From an uncultured Clostridia bacterium (lineage in GTDB: Bacteria; Bacillota; Clostridia; Oscillospirales; Acutalibacteraceae): a DNA stretch of 41,652 nt. This document shows, piece after piece, positions 31,179 to 39,116 of the stretch. The translations under genes were made by a program, and so were the position numbers. The stretch covers positions 1 to 41,652 of the forward strand of contig CAMMAZ010000018.1 in the NCBI GenBank assembly GCA_946493765.1, written 5' to 3'. Positions within the stretch are counted from its first letter, which is position 1. Each line of letters starts with the position of its first letter. The notes under the pieces are model-generated. The model searched no databases and was not told the origin of the DNA. It was given only the letters and a program-made list of their open reading frames with translations.

Positions 31179-31736
31179 ATGAAAGAACTGTCGCTGAACA
31201 TTCTGGATATCACTGAGAATTCCACCAAAGCGGGCGCGAAAAATATCATCATTTCCATTGTCGAACAAGGCGGCTGCATGACCGTGACCATCAAGGATGA
31301 CGGATGCGGCATGACAAAGGAAATTTTGCAATCGGTCGTCGACCCGTTTTACACGACGCGCACCACCCGCAAGGTGGGCATGGGGATCCCGCTTTTCAAG
31401 CTGGCGGCGGAACAAACCGGCGGCAGTTTGAAAATCGAATCGGTTTGCGAGCAGGATGATCCGGTGCAGCACGGGACGACGGTGACCGCCGTTTTTCACA
31501 CCGATCATATCGATTGCCCGCCAATGGGCGATATTGTTTCAACGCTGACAACGTTGATTGGCGGCAACCCGGATGTCCATTTTCTGTTTTCACACCAAAT
31601 GGACGGTAAGACGGTCGGTCTTGACACCGACGAGCTGAAAAGCGTTTTGGGCGATGTGCCGCTGAACACATTTGAGGTTTTAAAATGGATCGAAGCGTAT
31701 TTAAAAGAACAATACGACGCTCCATCTTCAATATAA
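31179..31736 (+). CDS. GHKL ATPase (second), histidine-kinase-like
   Basis: A 185-residue protein whose first 110 residues form a HATPase_c domain: N-box LDITENSTKAGA, G1 DDGCGM, a DPFYTTRTTRKVGMGIPLFK segment with G2, and GTTVTAVF. The fold is closer to sensor kinases and MutL-like GHKL ATPases than the gene at 28353. There is no DHp domain or membrane anchor. The last 70 residues (PPMGDIVSTLTTLIGGNPDVHFLF...) form a separate small domain I cannot name. Such genes recur in clostridial bifurcating-hydrogenase operons; they may read out the HydS-like sensor. Confidence 0.85.
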   Translation: MKELSLNILDITENSTKAGAKNIIISIVEQGGCMTVTIKDDGCGMTKEILQSVVDPFYTTRTTRKVGMGIPLFKLAAEQTGGSLKIESVCEQDDPVQHGTTVTAVFHTDHIDCPPMGDIVSTLTTLIGGNPDVHFLFSHQMDGKTVGLDTDELKSVLGDVPLNTFEVLKWIEAYLKEQYDAPSSI

Positions 31737-31775
31737 AATTTTTGACAGCAATAGCAACGAAAGGAATTGAATGTT

Positions 31776-32147
31776 ATGAAATCACTGGCTGAATTGGCAG
31801 CAATCCGGGACAAAATGAAAGACAAAGTTGTTTTGCGCGAGGGAACAAGCGACATGCGCGTCGTTGTCGGCATGGCAACCTGCGGCATCGCGGCGGGCGC
31901 GCGCCCGGTTCTCAACGCGTTTGTAGAATTGGTCAACGACGAGGGCCTTGCGGGAAAGGTCACCGTTTCGCAGACCGGGTGTATCGGCATTTGCCAGTAT
32001 GAACCGGTCGTCGAGGTGTTCGAGGCCGGAAAAGACAAGGTCACTTATGTCAAAATGACCGCTGAAAAGGCTAAAAAAGTCGTTGAACAGCATTTAAAAG
32101 GCGGCGAAGTCGTAACGGAATACACCATCGACAGCGCAAAAGCATAA
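31776..32147 (+). CDS. (2Fe-2S) ferredoxin domain protein
   Basis: A 123-residue thioredoxin-like [2Fe-2S] protein. The cluster ligands fall in VVVGMATCGIAAGARPV and VTVSQTGCIGICQYEPVVEV, three visible Cys plus one possible. It resembles the N-terminal domain of HydB/NuoF and shethna-type ferredoxins and probably passes electrons to or from HydB. The ATG at 31776 has AAAGGA 10 nt upstream; an earlier in-frame TTG at 31767 is less likely. It lies 19 bp before hydB. Confidence 0.87.
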   Translation: MKSLAELAAIRDKMKDKVVLREGTSDMRVVVGMATCGIAAGARPVLNAFVELVNDEGLAGKVTVSQTGCIGICQYEPVVEVFEAGKDKVTYVKMTAEKAKKVVEQHLKGGEVVTEYTIDSAKA

Positions 32148-32166
32148 AATTTGGAGGTAAAAAAGA

Positions 32167-33969
32167 ATGATTCGTGCACATGTATTGATTTGCGGCGGTA
32201 CAGGCTGTACTTCATCGGGCAGCAAAAAGCTGCAGTCTGCTTTTGCGGGCGCGCTCAAAGAAAACGGGCTTTCCGATGAAGTCAAGATCGTGCAGACCGG
32301 TTGTTTCGGTCTTTGCGCGCTGGGTCCTGTCGTGATCGTTTATCCCGACGGAACGTTTTACAGCCGCGTCACCGAAGAGGATGTGGCGGAGATCGTCAGC
32401 GAGCATCTTTTAAAGGGACGCGTTGTGGAACGTCTGGTTTATAATGACGTGGCGGAAGATGTCAAACAGCACGCCGATCACAATGTGTCGCTTAACGACA
32501 CCGCGTTTTATAAAGCGCAAAAGCGTGTCGCGCTGCGCAACTGCGGTGTCATCAACCCGGAAAACATCGAGGAATACATCGCGATGGACGGCTATGCGGC
32601 GCTCGGTAAGGTGCTCACCGAAATGAAACCGGAGGACGTGATCCAGACGCTGTTGGATTCCGGCTTGCGCGGCAGAGGCGGCGGCGGTTTCCCGACGGGA
32701 CTGAAATGGAAACTCGCGGCGGCCAACGAAGCGGATCAGAAATATGTCTGCTGCAACGCCGACGAAGGCGACCCGGGCGCGTTCATGGACCGTTCGGTGC
32801 TCGAAGGCGACCCGCATGCGGTGCTGGAAGCCATGGCGATCGCCGGTTATGCGATCGGCGCGTCGCAGGGTTATATCTATGTGCGTGCGGAATATCCGAT
32901 CGCGGTCGCGCGTTTGGAAATCGCCATCAACCAGGCACGGGAATATGGCCTGCTCGGCAAGGATATTTTCGGCACCGGTTTTGATTTTGATATCGATATC
33001 CGTTTGGGCGCGGGTGCGTTTGTGTGCGGTGAGGAAACCGCGCTGATGACTTCCATCGAGGGCAACCGCGGCGAGCCCAGACCGCGTCCGCCGTATCCGG
33101 CGCTCAAAGGGCTGTTTGGCAAACCGACGATTTTAAATAACGTGGAAACCTATGCGAATATCCCGCAAATCATCTTGAAAGGCGCGGATTGGTTCGCTTC
33201 CATGGGTACTGAAAAATCCAAAGGCACCAAGGTGTTCGCGCTCGGCGGCAAGATCACCCACACCGGCCTTGTCGAAGTGCCGATGGGCACCACGCTGCGC
33301 CAGGTCATCGATGAGATCGGCGGCGGTATCCCCAACGGCAAGAAATTCAAAGCGGCGCAGACCGGCGGTCCGTCCGGCGGCTGCATCCCGGCAGAGTATT
33401 ATGACATCCCGATCGATTACGATAACCTGTTATCCATCGGTTCCATGATGGGTTCCGGCGGTCTGATCGTTATGGACGAGGATACCTGCATGGTGGATAT
33501 CGCGAAATTCTTCCTGGAATTCACAGTGGATGAATCCTGCGGTAAATGCACCCCCTGCCGTGTCGGTACCAAACGGCTGTTGGAAATCCTCGATAAGATC
33601 ACCAAGGGCGACGGAACGCTCGAAGATATCGACAAGATGGAAGAGCTGTGCCATTATATCAAACAGAATTCACTGTGCGGTCTGGGACAAACGGCGCCAA
33701 ACCCTGTTTTGTCCACCCTGCGGTACTTCCGTGATGAATATATCGAACATGTCACCGAGAAAAAATGTCGCGCCGGCGTCTGCAAGAGCCTTGTTTCCTA
33801 TTCAGTGGATGCCGACAAGTGCAAAGGCTGCACCGCATGTGCGCGTGTCTGTCCGGTTGGGGCGATTTCCGGTTCGGTGCGTCAGGCACACAAGATCGAT
33901 CAATCCAAATGTATCAAATGCGGCGCCTGCATGGAAAAATGCCATTTCGGCGCAATTTTGAAACGGTAA
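32167..33969 (+). CDS. hydB: HydB: NuoF-like flavoprotein subunit of the bifurcating hydrogenase
   Basis: A 600-residue NADH-binding, FMN-containing subunit, the likely site of electron bifurcation. Domains in order: N-terminal [2Fe-2S] thioredoxin-like (about 5-85, GGTGCTSSG and TGCFGLCALGP); NuoF flavin/NAD core with GLRGRGGGGFPTG (about 168-180), CNADEGDPGAFMDR and GAGAFVCGEETAL; SLBB-like linker; the [4Fe-4S] site CGKCTPCRVGTKRL with NSLCGLGQ; and a C-terminal 2[4Fe-4S] ferredoxin domain (CKGCTACARVCPVGAI, CIKCGACMEKCHFGAI). This architecture is that of HydB from Thermotoga-type HydABC. It is 23 bp before hydA. Confidence 0.95.
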   Translation: MIRAHVLICGGTGCTSSGSKKLQSAFAGALKENGLSDEVKIVQTGCFGLCALGPVVIVYPDGTFYSRVTEEDVAEIVSEHLLKGRVVERLVYNDVAEDVKQHADHNVSLNDTAFYKAQKRVALRNCGVINPENIEEYIAMDGYAALGKVLTEMKPEDVIQTLLDSGLRGRGGGGFPTGLKWKLAAANEADQKYVCCNADEGDPGAFMDRSVLEGDPHAVLEAMAIAGYAIGASQGYIYVRAEYPIAVARLEIAINQAREYGLLGKDIFGTGFDFDIDIRLGAGAFVCGEETALMTSIEGNRGEPRPRPPYPALKGLFGKPTILNNVETYANIPQIILKGADWFASMGTEKSKGTKVFALGGKITHTGLVEVPMGTTLRQVIDEIGGGIPNGKKFKAAQTGGPSGGCIPAEYYDIPIDYDNLLSIGSMMGSGGLIVMDEDTCMVDIAKFFLEFTVDESCGKCTPCRVGTKRLLEILDKITKGDGTLEDIDKMEELCHYIKQNSLCGLGQTAPNPVLSTLRYFRDEYIEHVTEKKCRAGVCKSLVSYSVDADKCKGCTACARVCPVGAISGSVRQAHKIDQSKCIKCGACMEKCHFGAILKR

Positions 33970-33991
33970 GAAAGGAGTTGCCTTTTTCAAA

Positions 33992-35746
33992 ATGAATATG
34001 GTAAACGTAAAAATCAACGGTATGGATGTGTCGGTGCCGCAAGGCTCGACCATTTTGGAGGCAGCTCGTGTTTTAGGGATCGAAATCCCCACGCTTTGCT
34101 ATATGAAAGAGATCAACGAGATCGGCGCATGCCGGATCTGCATGGTGGAAGCGAGCGAGGGCGGCCGTCCGCATAAGCTGGTCACCGCCTGTGTGTATCC
34201 GGTCAGCGAGGGCATGGATATTCTGACAAACACCCTGAAAGTCCAGCAGTCCCGCCGGATGACTTTGGAAATGATTTTATCCACCCACAACCGTTCCTGC
34301 CTGACCTGCGTGCGTTCCGGCAACTGCGAACTGCAGGCGCTGTGCCAGGAATACGGTGTGGAAAACGCCGATAAATACGACGGCGCTAAACCCGAAAGCG
34401 AAATCGACGACAGCATGGTGCATATGGTGCGGGATAACTCCAAATGTATTCTCTGCCGCCGCTGTGTCGCTGCCTGCCGCGAACAGGATGTTGCGGTGAT
34501 CGGTGCGAACGACCGCGGGTTCGACACCCATATCGGTTGTGTGTTCGATGAAAAGCTCGGTCGCGTCGACTGCATTTCCTGCGGTCAGTGCATTATCAAC
34601 TGCCCGACCGGCGCGCTTACCGAGAAGGACGATACCGACAAGGTCTATGCGGCGCTGTCCGATGAAACCAAAACGGTGATCGTGCAGACGGCGCCTGCCG
34701 TCCGTGCGGCGATCGGTGAGGAATTCGGCTATGAAATCGGCACCAACACAGAAGGAAAAATGGTTGCTGCATTGCGCAGACTCGGTTTTGATAAAGTGTT
34801 CGACACCAATTTCTCCGCGGATTTGACCATCATGGAGGAAGCAAACGAACTGATCGATCGGGTGCAAAACGGCGGCACGCTGCCGCTGATCACCTCCTGC
34901 TCACCGGGCTGGATCAAATATTGCGAATATCATTATCCGGAACTGCTCGGCAATCTTTCCAGCTGCAAATCGCCGCAGCAGATGTTCGGCGCCATCACCA
35001 AGACCTGGTATGCCGAGAAAAACGGGCTGGATCCGAAAGACATCGTTTGTGTCAGCGTGATGCCCTGCACGGCGAAAAAATTCGAAATCGGCCGTGCCGA
35101 TCAATCGGCGGCGGGCGTGCCGGATGTGGATATTTCCATCACCACCCGCGAACTGGCCAGAATGATCAAACGCGCAGGCATTCAGTTTAAAAATCTGCCG
35201 GATGAAACTTTCGATAACCCGCTGGGCGAAAGCTCCGGCGCGGGCGTGATCTTCGGTGCAACCGGCGGCGTGATGGAAGCGGCGCTGCGCACCGCTTATG
35301 AAACCATCACCGGCAGCACGTTGGAAGACGTGGACTTCACCGCGGTGCGCGGCACCGATCCGGTCAAGGTCACGGAACTGAAAGTCGGCGATCTCAATGT
35401 CAAGGTCGGCGTTGCCAGCGGCGGAAAAGCGGCAAAAGAGCTGCTCACCCGTGTGAAAAACGGTGAGGAATTCACCTTCATTGAAATCATGGGATGCCCC
35501 GGCGGCTGCGTCAACGGCGGCGGTCAGCCGATTCATCCGTCATCCGTGCGGCAGACGGTGGATATCAAAGCGCTGCGTGCAAAAGCGCTGTATCAGGAAG
35601 ATGCGGGAAAAGCGATCCGGAAATCGCATGAGAATCCGGTGATCAAAGCGTTGTATGACGAATATCTCGGTAAACCGGGCAGCCATAAAGCGCATGAAAT
35701 TCTGCACACCTCCTATGTGGATCGTTCCAGAGAAGCGATTATGTAA
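33992..35746 (+). CDS. hydA: HydA: catalytic [FeFe]-hydrogenase subunit, NAD/ferredoxin-linked
   Basis: A 584-residue hydrogenase that makes or consumes H2. Order: plant-type [2Fe-2S] domain (1-80, ligands in TLCYMKEINEIGACRICM), His-Cys3 [4Fe-4S] site (HNRSCLTCVRSGNCELQALC), two [4Fe-4S] motifs (CILCRRCVAACRE, CISCGQCIINCPTGAL), H-cluster domain and a small-subunit-like tail. H-cluster motifs: L1 TSCSPGW (Cys303), L2 MPCTAKK (Cys359), L3 GCPGGCVNGGG (Cys502, Cys506). The residue after Cys303 is Ser304 where classic monomeric enzymes have Cys. With hydB and hydC it should form a bifurcating complex oxidising NADH and reduced ferredoxin together. Its last 86 bp are duplicated at 37212. Confidence 0.95.
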   Translation: MNMVNVKINGMDVSVPQGSTILEAARVLGIEIPTLCYMKEINEIGACRICMVEASEGGRPHKLVTACVYPVSEGMDILTNTLKVQQSRRMTLEMILSTHNRSCLTCVRSGNCELQALCQEYGVENADKYDGAKPESEIDDSMVHMVRDNSKCILCRRCVAACREQDVAVIGANDRGFDTHIGCVFDEKLGRVDCISCGQCIINCPTGALTEKDDTDKVYAALSDETKTVIVQTAPAVRAAIGEEFGYEIGTNTEGKMVAALRRLGFDKVFDTNFSADLTIMEEANELIDRVQNGGTLPLITSCSPGWIKYCEYHYPELLGNLSSCKSPQQMFGAITKTWYAEKNGLDPKDIVCVSVMPCTAKKFEIGRADQSAAGVPDVDISITTRELARMIKRAGIQFKNLPDETFDNPLGESSGAGVIFGATGGVMEAALRTAYETITGSTLEDVDFTAVRGTDPVKVTELKVGDLNVKVGVASGGKAAKELLTRVKNGEEFTFIEIMGCPGGCVNGGGQPIHPSSVRQTVDIKALRAKALYQEDAGKAIRKSHENPVIKALYDEYLGKPGSHKAHEILHTSYVDRSREAIM

Positions 35747-35753
35747 GAATAGT
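35668..35753 (+). repeat. Direct repeat, copy 1: hydA 3' end
   Basis: The final 79 bp of hydA and 7 bp beyond its stop. They recur about 1.5 kb downstream (37212-37295) with four substitutions and a 2-bp deletion. Confidence 0.9.
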
Positions 35754-35793
35754 CGCTTAAAAGCGAGATATTCTTTAATAAAAATTTAAAAAT

Positions 35794-35840
35794 AAAAAAG
35801 TAACGAGTCACGCAAAACGGGTTGACTCGTTACTTTTTTT
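35794..35840 (+). terminator. Terminator of the hydrogenase operon
   Basis: AAAAAAGTAACGAGTCA pairs with TGACTCGTTACTTTTTTT across a 12-nt loop; the T run follows directly. Confidence 0.93.
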
Positions 35841-35859
35841 ATGAACATGCGCAGAATAC

Positions 35860-35888
35860 TTGACTTTAAAACGAGTATACTATATAAT
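35860..35888 (+). promoter_or_regulatory. Promoter of the DUF4143 ATPase gene
   Basis: TTGACT (35860-35865), a 17-bp spacer, TATAAT (35883-35888). Confidence 0.8.
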
Positions 35889-35940
35889 AAATTACGAAAA
35901 AAGGTGTAATTACATTTTATTTTGAATTTGGAGAATAGGT

Positions 35941-37194
35941 ATGGAAATCAAAAGAGATATTTACCTGAACAGATTGATTCGGCGCGAAAAAAACGGGCTT
36001 ATCAAAGTGATCACAGGTGTGCGCAGGTGCGGGAAATCTTACCTTCTTTTTAACCTGTTTCATCATTACCTGACCGGCAAAGGGATAACTGAGGATCATA
36101 TTATTGAAATTGCACTGGACGATCGCAGCAACAAAGCATTACGCGACCCTGACAATATGCTCCAATACGTAAAAGAAAGAATTGTTGATAGCGCAACTTA
36201 CTATATTATCCTTGATGAGGTACAGCTTCTGGATGAATTTGAGGATGTGCTCAATAGCTTTTTGCATATTCGTAATGCAGACGTATATGTAACGGGAAGC
36301 AATTCAAGATTCCTGTCCTCCGACGTGATAACGGAATTTCGCGGGCGTGGCGATGAGATCAGGGTCTACCCTCTTTCTTTCCGTGAATATAGTTCCGTTT
36401 ATAAGGGAAGCCCCGACGAGGCATGGGACGATTATTTCACCTATGGCGGTCTTCCGCTGATTTTATCCCGTGAAACAGCAGAAGAAAAATCGGAGTATCT
36501 CATGTCGTTGTTTCAGAAGGTATACCTGTCTGATATTGTCGACCGGCATCGCATTCGCAACCGGGAGGAATTGGATGAGCTGGTGGATATCCTCGCTTCC
36601 GCAGTCGGTTCGCTTACCAGCCCTCTGAAACTGGCGAACACTTTTAAGAGTGTAAAGAAAAAGGCAATCAGCGACAAAACACTGAAGAAATACATGGACT
36701 ATCTAACAGATGCTTTCTTGGTCAACAAGGCTGTCCGCTATGATATCAAAGGAAAAAAATATATCGGCTCGCCTGCAAAATTCTACTTTGCAGACGTGGG
36801 ACTTCGTAATGCGCGGCTGAATTTTCGCCAAATGGAAGAAAATCATATTATGGAAAATATTATTTATAATGAGCTGCGTGTTCGCGGTTACCATGTGGAC
36901 GTGGGACTTGTGGAGCAGTTCGGCAAGAACAGCGAACACAAAACCACAAAGAAACAGCTTGAGGTGGATTTTGTAGCCACGAAGGGCAGTGAGAAATATT
37001 ATATTCAATCTGCGTTTGCTATGACCACGCCGGAAAAGCAGGAGCAGGAGGAACGACCGCTTAATGCGATCGGCGACTCTTTTAAGAAGATCATTGTTGT
37101 GCGGGATAACATCAAAGTGCGCAGAAACGATATGGGGATCGTCACCATCGGTATCCGTAACTTCCTGTTGGATGAAAACAGCCTGTATTTATAA
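35941..37194 (+). CDS. AAA (AAA_14) ATPase with C-terminal DUF4143 domain
   Basis: A 417-residue ATPase. Walker A is GVRRCGKSYLLFNL (about 27-40), Walker B YYIILDEVQLLDEF (about 90-103), and a sensor-like VTGSNSRFLSSDVITEFRGRGDEIRVYPLSFREY follows. The C-terminal DUF4143 part (about 200-400) resembles a winged helix plus a degenerate nuclease-like fold (LEVDFVATKGSEKYYIQSAF). These genes are very common, highly duplicated accessory genes in anaerobes; their role is unresolved, with suggestions including mobile-element and toxin-like functions. This copy has its own promoter and is bracketed by the two hydA-tail repeats, so it was probably inserted here. Confidence 0.9.
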   Translation: MEIKRDIYLNRLIRREKNGLIKVITGVRRCGKSYLLFNLFHHYLTGKGITEDHIIEIALDDRSNKALRDPDNMLQYVKERIVDSATYYIILDEVQLLDEFEDVLNSFLHIRNADVYVTGSNSRFLSSDVITEFRGRGDEIRVYPLSFREYSSVYKGSPDEAWDDYFTYGGLPLILSRETAEEKSEYLMSLFQKVYLSDIVDRHRIRNREELDELVDILASAVGSLTSPLKLANTFKSVKKKAISDKTLKKYMDYLTDAFLVNKAVRYDIKGKKYIGSPAKFYFADVGLRNARLNFRQMEENHIMENIIYNELRVRGYHVDVGLVEQFGKNSEHKTTKKQLEVDFVATKGSEKYYIQSAFAMTTPEKQEQEERPLNAIGDSFKKIIVVRDNIKVRRNDMGIVTIGIRNFLLDENSLYL

Positions 37195-37211
37195 AGAAAG
37201 GTGCCCTATAG

Positions 37212-37295
37212 CGGTAAATCGGGCAGCCATAAAGCGCATGAAATTCTGCACACCTTATGTGGACCGTTCCAAAGAAGCGATCATGTAAGAATAGT
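37212..37295 (+). pseudogene. Direct repeat, copy 2: hydA 3'-end fragment
   Basis: 84 bp matching 35668-35753 at about 93% identity. It encodes the same KSGSHKAHEILHT tail before a 2-bp deletion shifts the frame; the old stop and the 7 bp after it are still recognisable. It is a dead fragment of hydA or of a former second copy. Confidence 0.88.
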
Positions 37296-37302
37296 TGAAC
37301 AA

Positions 37303-37348
37303 GCACCCCGTTTATGATGCAGAAGCCTGCATCATAAACGGGGTGTTT
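37303..37348. terminator. Long hairpin after the ATPase region, probable terminator
   Basis: A perfect 19-bp stem (CACCCCGTTTATGATGCAG with its complement) and a 4-nt loop. The T run is short on either side, so it may be a terminator for the ATPase gene and the convergent XRE gene or just a structural repeat. Confidence 0.6.
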
Positions 37349-37372
37349 CATGCTTTTATTTGACCTGTGATT

Positions 37373-38050
37373 TTATAAAAATGCTTTTGGTTCCACCTCC
37401 AGCGCATCACACAGTATCAAAAATTCAAACCATGTGAAGTGATCCGGAATTGTTCCATTTTCAATGGATTCAAGCGTCGCGACACCGATCTGTGTTCTTT
37501 GAGACAAATCGGAAAGCGGAATTTTTTTCTCCCGTCGCACCTGCCGGAATCGTTCGCACAGCAGCTGATTTTCATCCTGCATTTTTATTGCCTGGAATAC
37601 TTCGGTATTTGATTTTTCAAAATTTGGGCATGCGGCAGTCAGCGGCAATCTTTTTCGCAGGCGTGGGTCGACACAGTGCCCGCAGTTGATTGCAAAGAAT
37701 TTATTGTCCTTTTTAATATAATGTTGGCGAAAGTGTTTGCAGTCGGCACAACAGGCAAAAGGATACCCGCTGTCCGGCGCAATTCTGGAAAATGCTTTTT
37801 TGGTGTCAATGCATAACGCGCTGGAAGAGACATGCAGCAACGTTGCGATCGATTGCAGCTCAATGTCAGTCACGAATCGCTGTCCGCTTTCGATTTGCTG
37901 GACAGCGGTTTTATTCATTTGCAGTCCGGTTTCGGAAAGCTTTTTTGCAAAATCGGCTTGAGATGTTTTGGGAATCAACCGTTTGCGCAGCAATGCAACA
38001 TTTCTTCCGCAAAGATTCAATTTCCCATCCTCTGTTTTGTTCGTAGACAT
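37373..38050 (-). CDS. Double-HTH XRE regulator with a central cysteine cluster
   Basis: A 225-residue protein with two Cro/C1-like helix-turn-helix domains, at about 14-80 (NVALLRKRL...TAVQQIESGQRFVTDIELQSIATLLHV) and about 165-225 (RFRQVRREKKIPLSDLSQRTQIGVATLESIENG). Between them lies a Cys/His-rich segment (CCADCKHFRQHY...NCGHCVDP...ACPNF) with at least seven Cys, which may bind zinc or an Fe-S cluster or sense redox. The first HTH is paralogous to the small regulators at 39748 and 40073. It has its own promoter and three TTACAAA repeats in its leader. Target genes unknown. Confidence 0.85.
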   Translation of the reverse strand: MSTNKTEDGKLNLCGRNVALLRKRLIPKTSQADFAKKLSETGLQMNKTAVQQIESGQRFVTDIELQSIATLLHVSSSALCIDTKKAFSRIAPDSGYPFACCADCKHFRQHYIKKDNKFFAINCGHCVDPRLRKRLPLTAACPNFEKSNTEVFQAIKMQDENQLLCERFRQVRREKKIPLSDLSQRTQIGVATLESIENGTIPDHFTWFEFLILCDALEVEPKAFL

Positions 38051-38101
38051 GAAAATCCCCCTAACTGATATAACAATCCAAAAAAGTTGTTCATAAAAAA
38101 T

Positions 38102-38152
38102 TTACAAACAGAAATTATTCATAATTACAAACAATTTATTTTGATTTACAAA
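38102..38152. promoter_or_regulatory. Three TTACAAA direct repeats, putative operator
   Basis: TTACAAA at 38102-38108, 38125-38131 and 38146-38152, spaced 23 and 21 bp (two helical turns). They lie between the minus-strand promoter and the start of the double-HTH gene. A related TTTACAAATA occurs at 39644-39653 before another XRE gene. Confidence 0.45.
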
Positions 38153-38155
38153 TAT

Positions 38156-38183
38156 ATTATACACAAATTTGAATAATTGTCAA
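38156..38183 (-). promoter_or_regulatory. Promoter of the double-HTH regulator
   Basis: On the minus strand TTGACA (38183-38178), a 16-bp spacer, TATAAT (38161-38156); the leader is about 100 nt. Confidence 0.75.
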
Positions 38184-38277
38184 CACAAATTCTTTAAAAA
38201 TGAAACAAAAGCTTCAAAAAATAGAATTTTATATTTATATGTGCTATAATTTAGTAAATCAATGAAGGAGTTTTTTC

Positions 38278-38520
38278 ATGGCAGTCAGCTATAAAAAGTT
38301 ATGGATAAAGCTTATCGAAAAAGAAATGACAAAAACCGATTTAAGAAAAAAATGTGGTTTTGGTTCGGCAACGCTTGCAAAAATGGGAAGAAACGAGATG
38401 GTTTCTTCCGGTATTCTTATGAGCATCTGCGATGTTTTGCAATGTAATATCAGTGATATTTTAGACTATATACCGGAACCAAAACAGGAAAACGAAAATG
38501 AAGAGCCGTCAGCCAAATAA
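38278..38520 (+). CDS. Small HTH transcriptional regulator, YozG/HTH_26 type
   Basis: An 80-residue Cro/C1-type regulator of the HTH_26 subfamily. It shows the usual start (VSYKKLWIKLIEKEMTKTDLRKKCGFGSATLAKMGRNEMVSSGILMSICDVLQCNISDILDYI) and a short acidic tail. It is divergent from the double-HTH gene. TATAAT lies at 38245-38250 with a poor -35, and AAGGAG is 7 nt before the ATG. Unlike the other regulators in the cluster it is not a member of the DGKLNLSG paralogue family. Target unknown. Confidence 0.9.
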   Translation: MAVSYKKLWIKLIEKEMTKTDLRKKCGFGSATLAKMGRNEMVSSGILMSICDVLQCNISDILDYIPEPKQENENEEPSAK

Positions 38521-38524
38521 AAAA

Positions 38525-38553
38525 TGATAAAATCAGTAGGAGTGATTTTATCA
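38525..38553 (+). terminator. Inverted repeat after the small HTH gene, probable terminator
   Basis: TGATAAAATCA and its perfect complement around a 7-nt loop, directly after the stop; a T-rich arm but no run of T follows. Confidence 0.45.
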
Positions 38554-38640
38554 ATCAATGCATCGATTTTGCAATGAAAAATATGTATACGGAGAATTGA
38601 AAGCATAACAGCGAACTTATGAGAAACAGGAGCCTTGTTG

Positions 38641-38864
38641 TTTTAGCCACCTCATCAGTTACCTTGCTGTGAAAATATGGTAGTTGGAAGCTTTGGAACA
38701 GAAGTTCCAAAACTTGAGAGGGCGTATTCTGAATAGCTGTGAAAACATAGAGGTAAAGCGCGCCCTTTTCCCCTCGAGGAGAAGCCTTAAGAGTTTCAGC
38801 AAACCAAGAGCCTTCTCCTGGAGGAGAAGGGGGACCGCGAAAAGCGGTGGATGAGGTGGAAAAC
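38641..38864. repeat. REP/MITE-like palindromic element, about 220 bp
   Basis: The ends form an imperfect inverted repeat built on CCACCTCATC (left, 38647-38656; right, complement of 38850-38859). Inside are several hairpins: TTGGAAC-AGAA-GTTCCAA near 38693, the 20-bp palindrome CCTTCTCC-TGGA-GGAGAAGG at 38811-38830, and ACCGC-GAAAA-GCGGT at 38834-38848. A direct repeat of GCTGTGAAAA also occurs. No coding frame. This composition is like the non-autonomous palindromic repeats scattered in Clostridia genomes. The rest of the gene-free stretch 38554-39080 holds nothing else I recognise apart from the hairpin at 38988-39022. Confidence 0.5.
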
Positions 38865-38987
38865 TTGGTTTGTTGTTAAATACAAAAATCCCCCTGCAAA
38901 ACCTGAAATGTTTATTTTATCTATGAATTTCAAATTCGTATTGATTTTGTCTAGAATTCGTTTACCATGTATTAAAACAAAAAGGAA

Positions 38988-39022
38988 TTCCGCCAAATTG
39001 TGATGTTATCACAACTTGGCGG
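38988..39022. repeat. Long inverted repeat TCCGCCAA...TTGGCGGA
   Basis: A 16-bp stem with one mismatch around a GTT loop. It could terminate a transcript from the REP-like region or be part of that element. No T run follows on either strand. Confidence 0.5.
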
Positions 39023-39077
39023 ATAAATTTCTGTTTTTAATAAAAGTAAATGCATAAAAAGGCAATGACTTCATGCA

Positions 39078-39116
39078 AAAAAGCCACCAACCAATTGGTT
39101 GGTGGCTTTTTTTCTA
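39078..39116. terminator. Bidirectional terminator before the convergent XRE gene
   Basis: AAAAAGCCACCAACC / GGTTGGTGGCTTTTT perfect palindrome (39080-39110), with T runs on both strands; it ends the minus-strand XRE pair. Confidence 0.92.
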
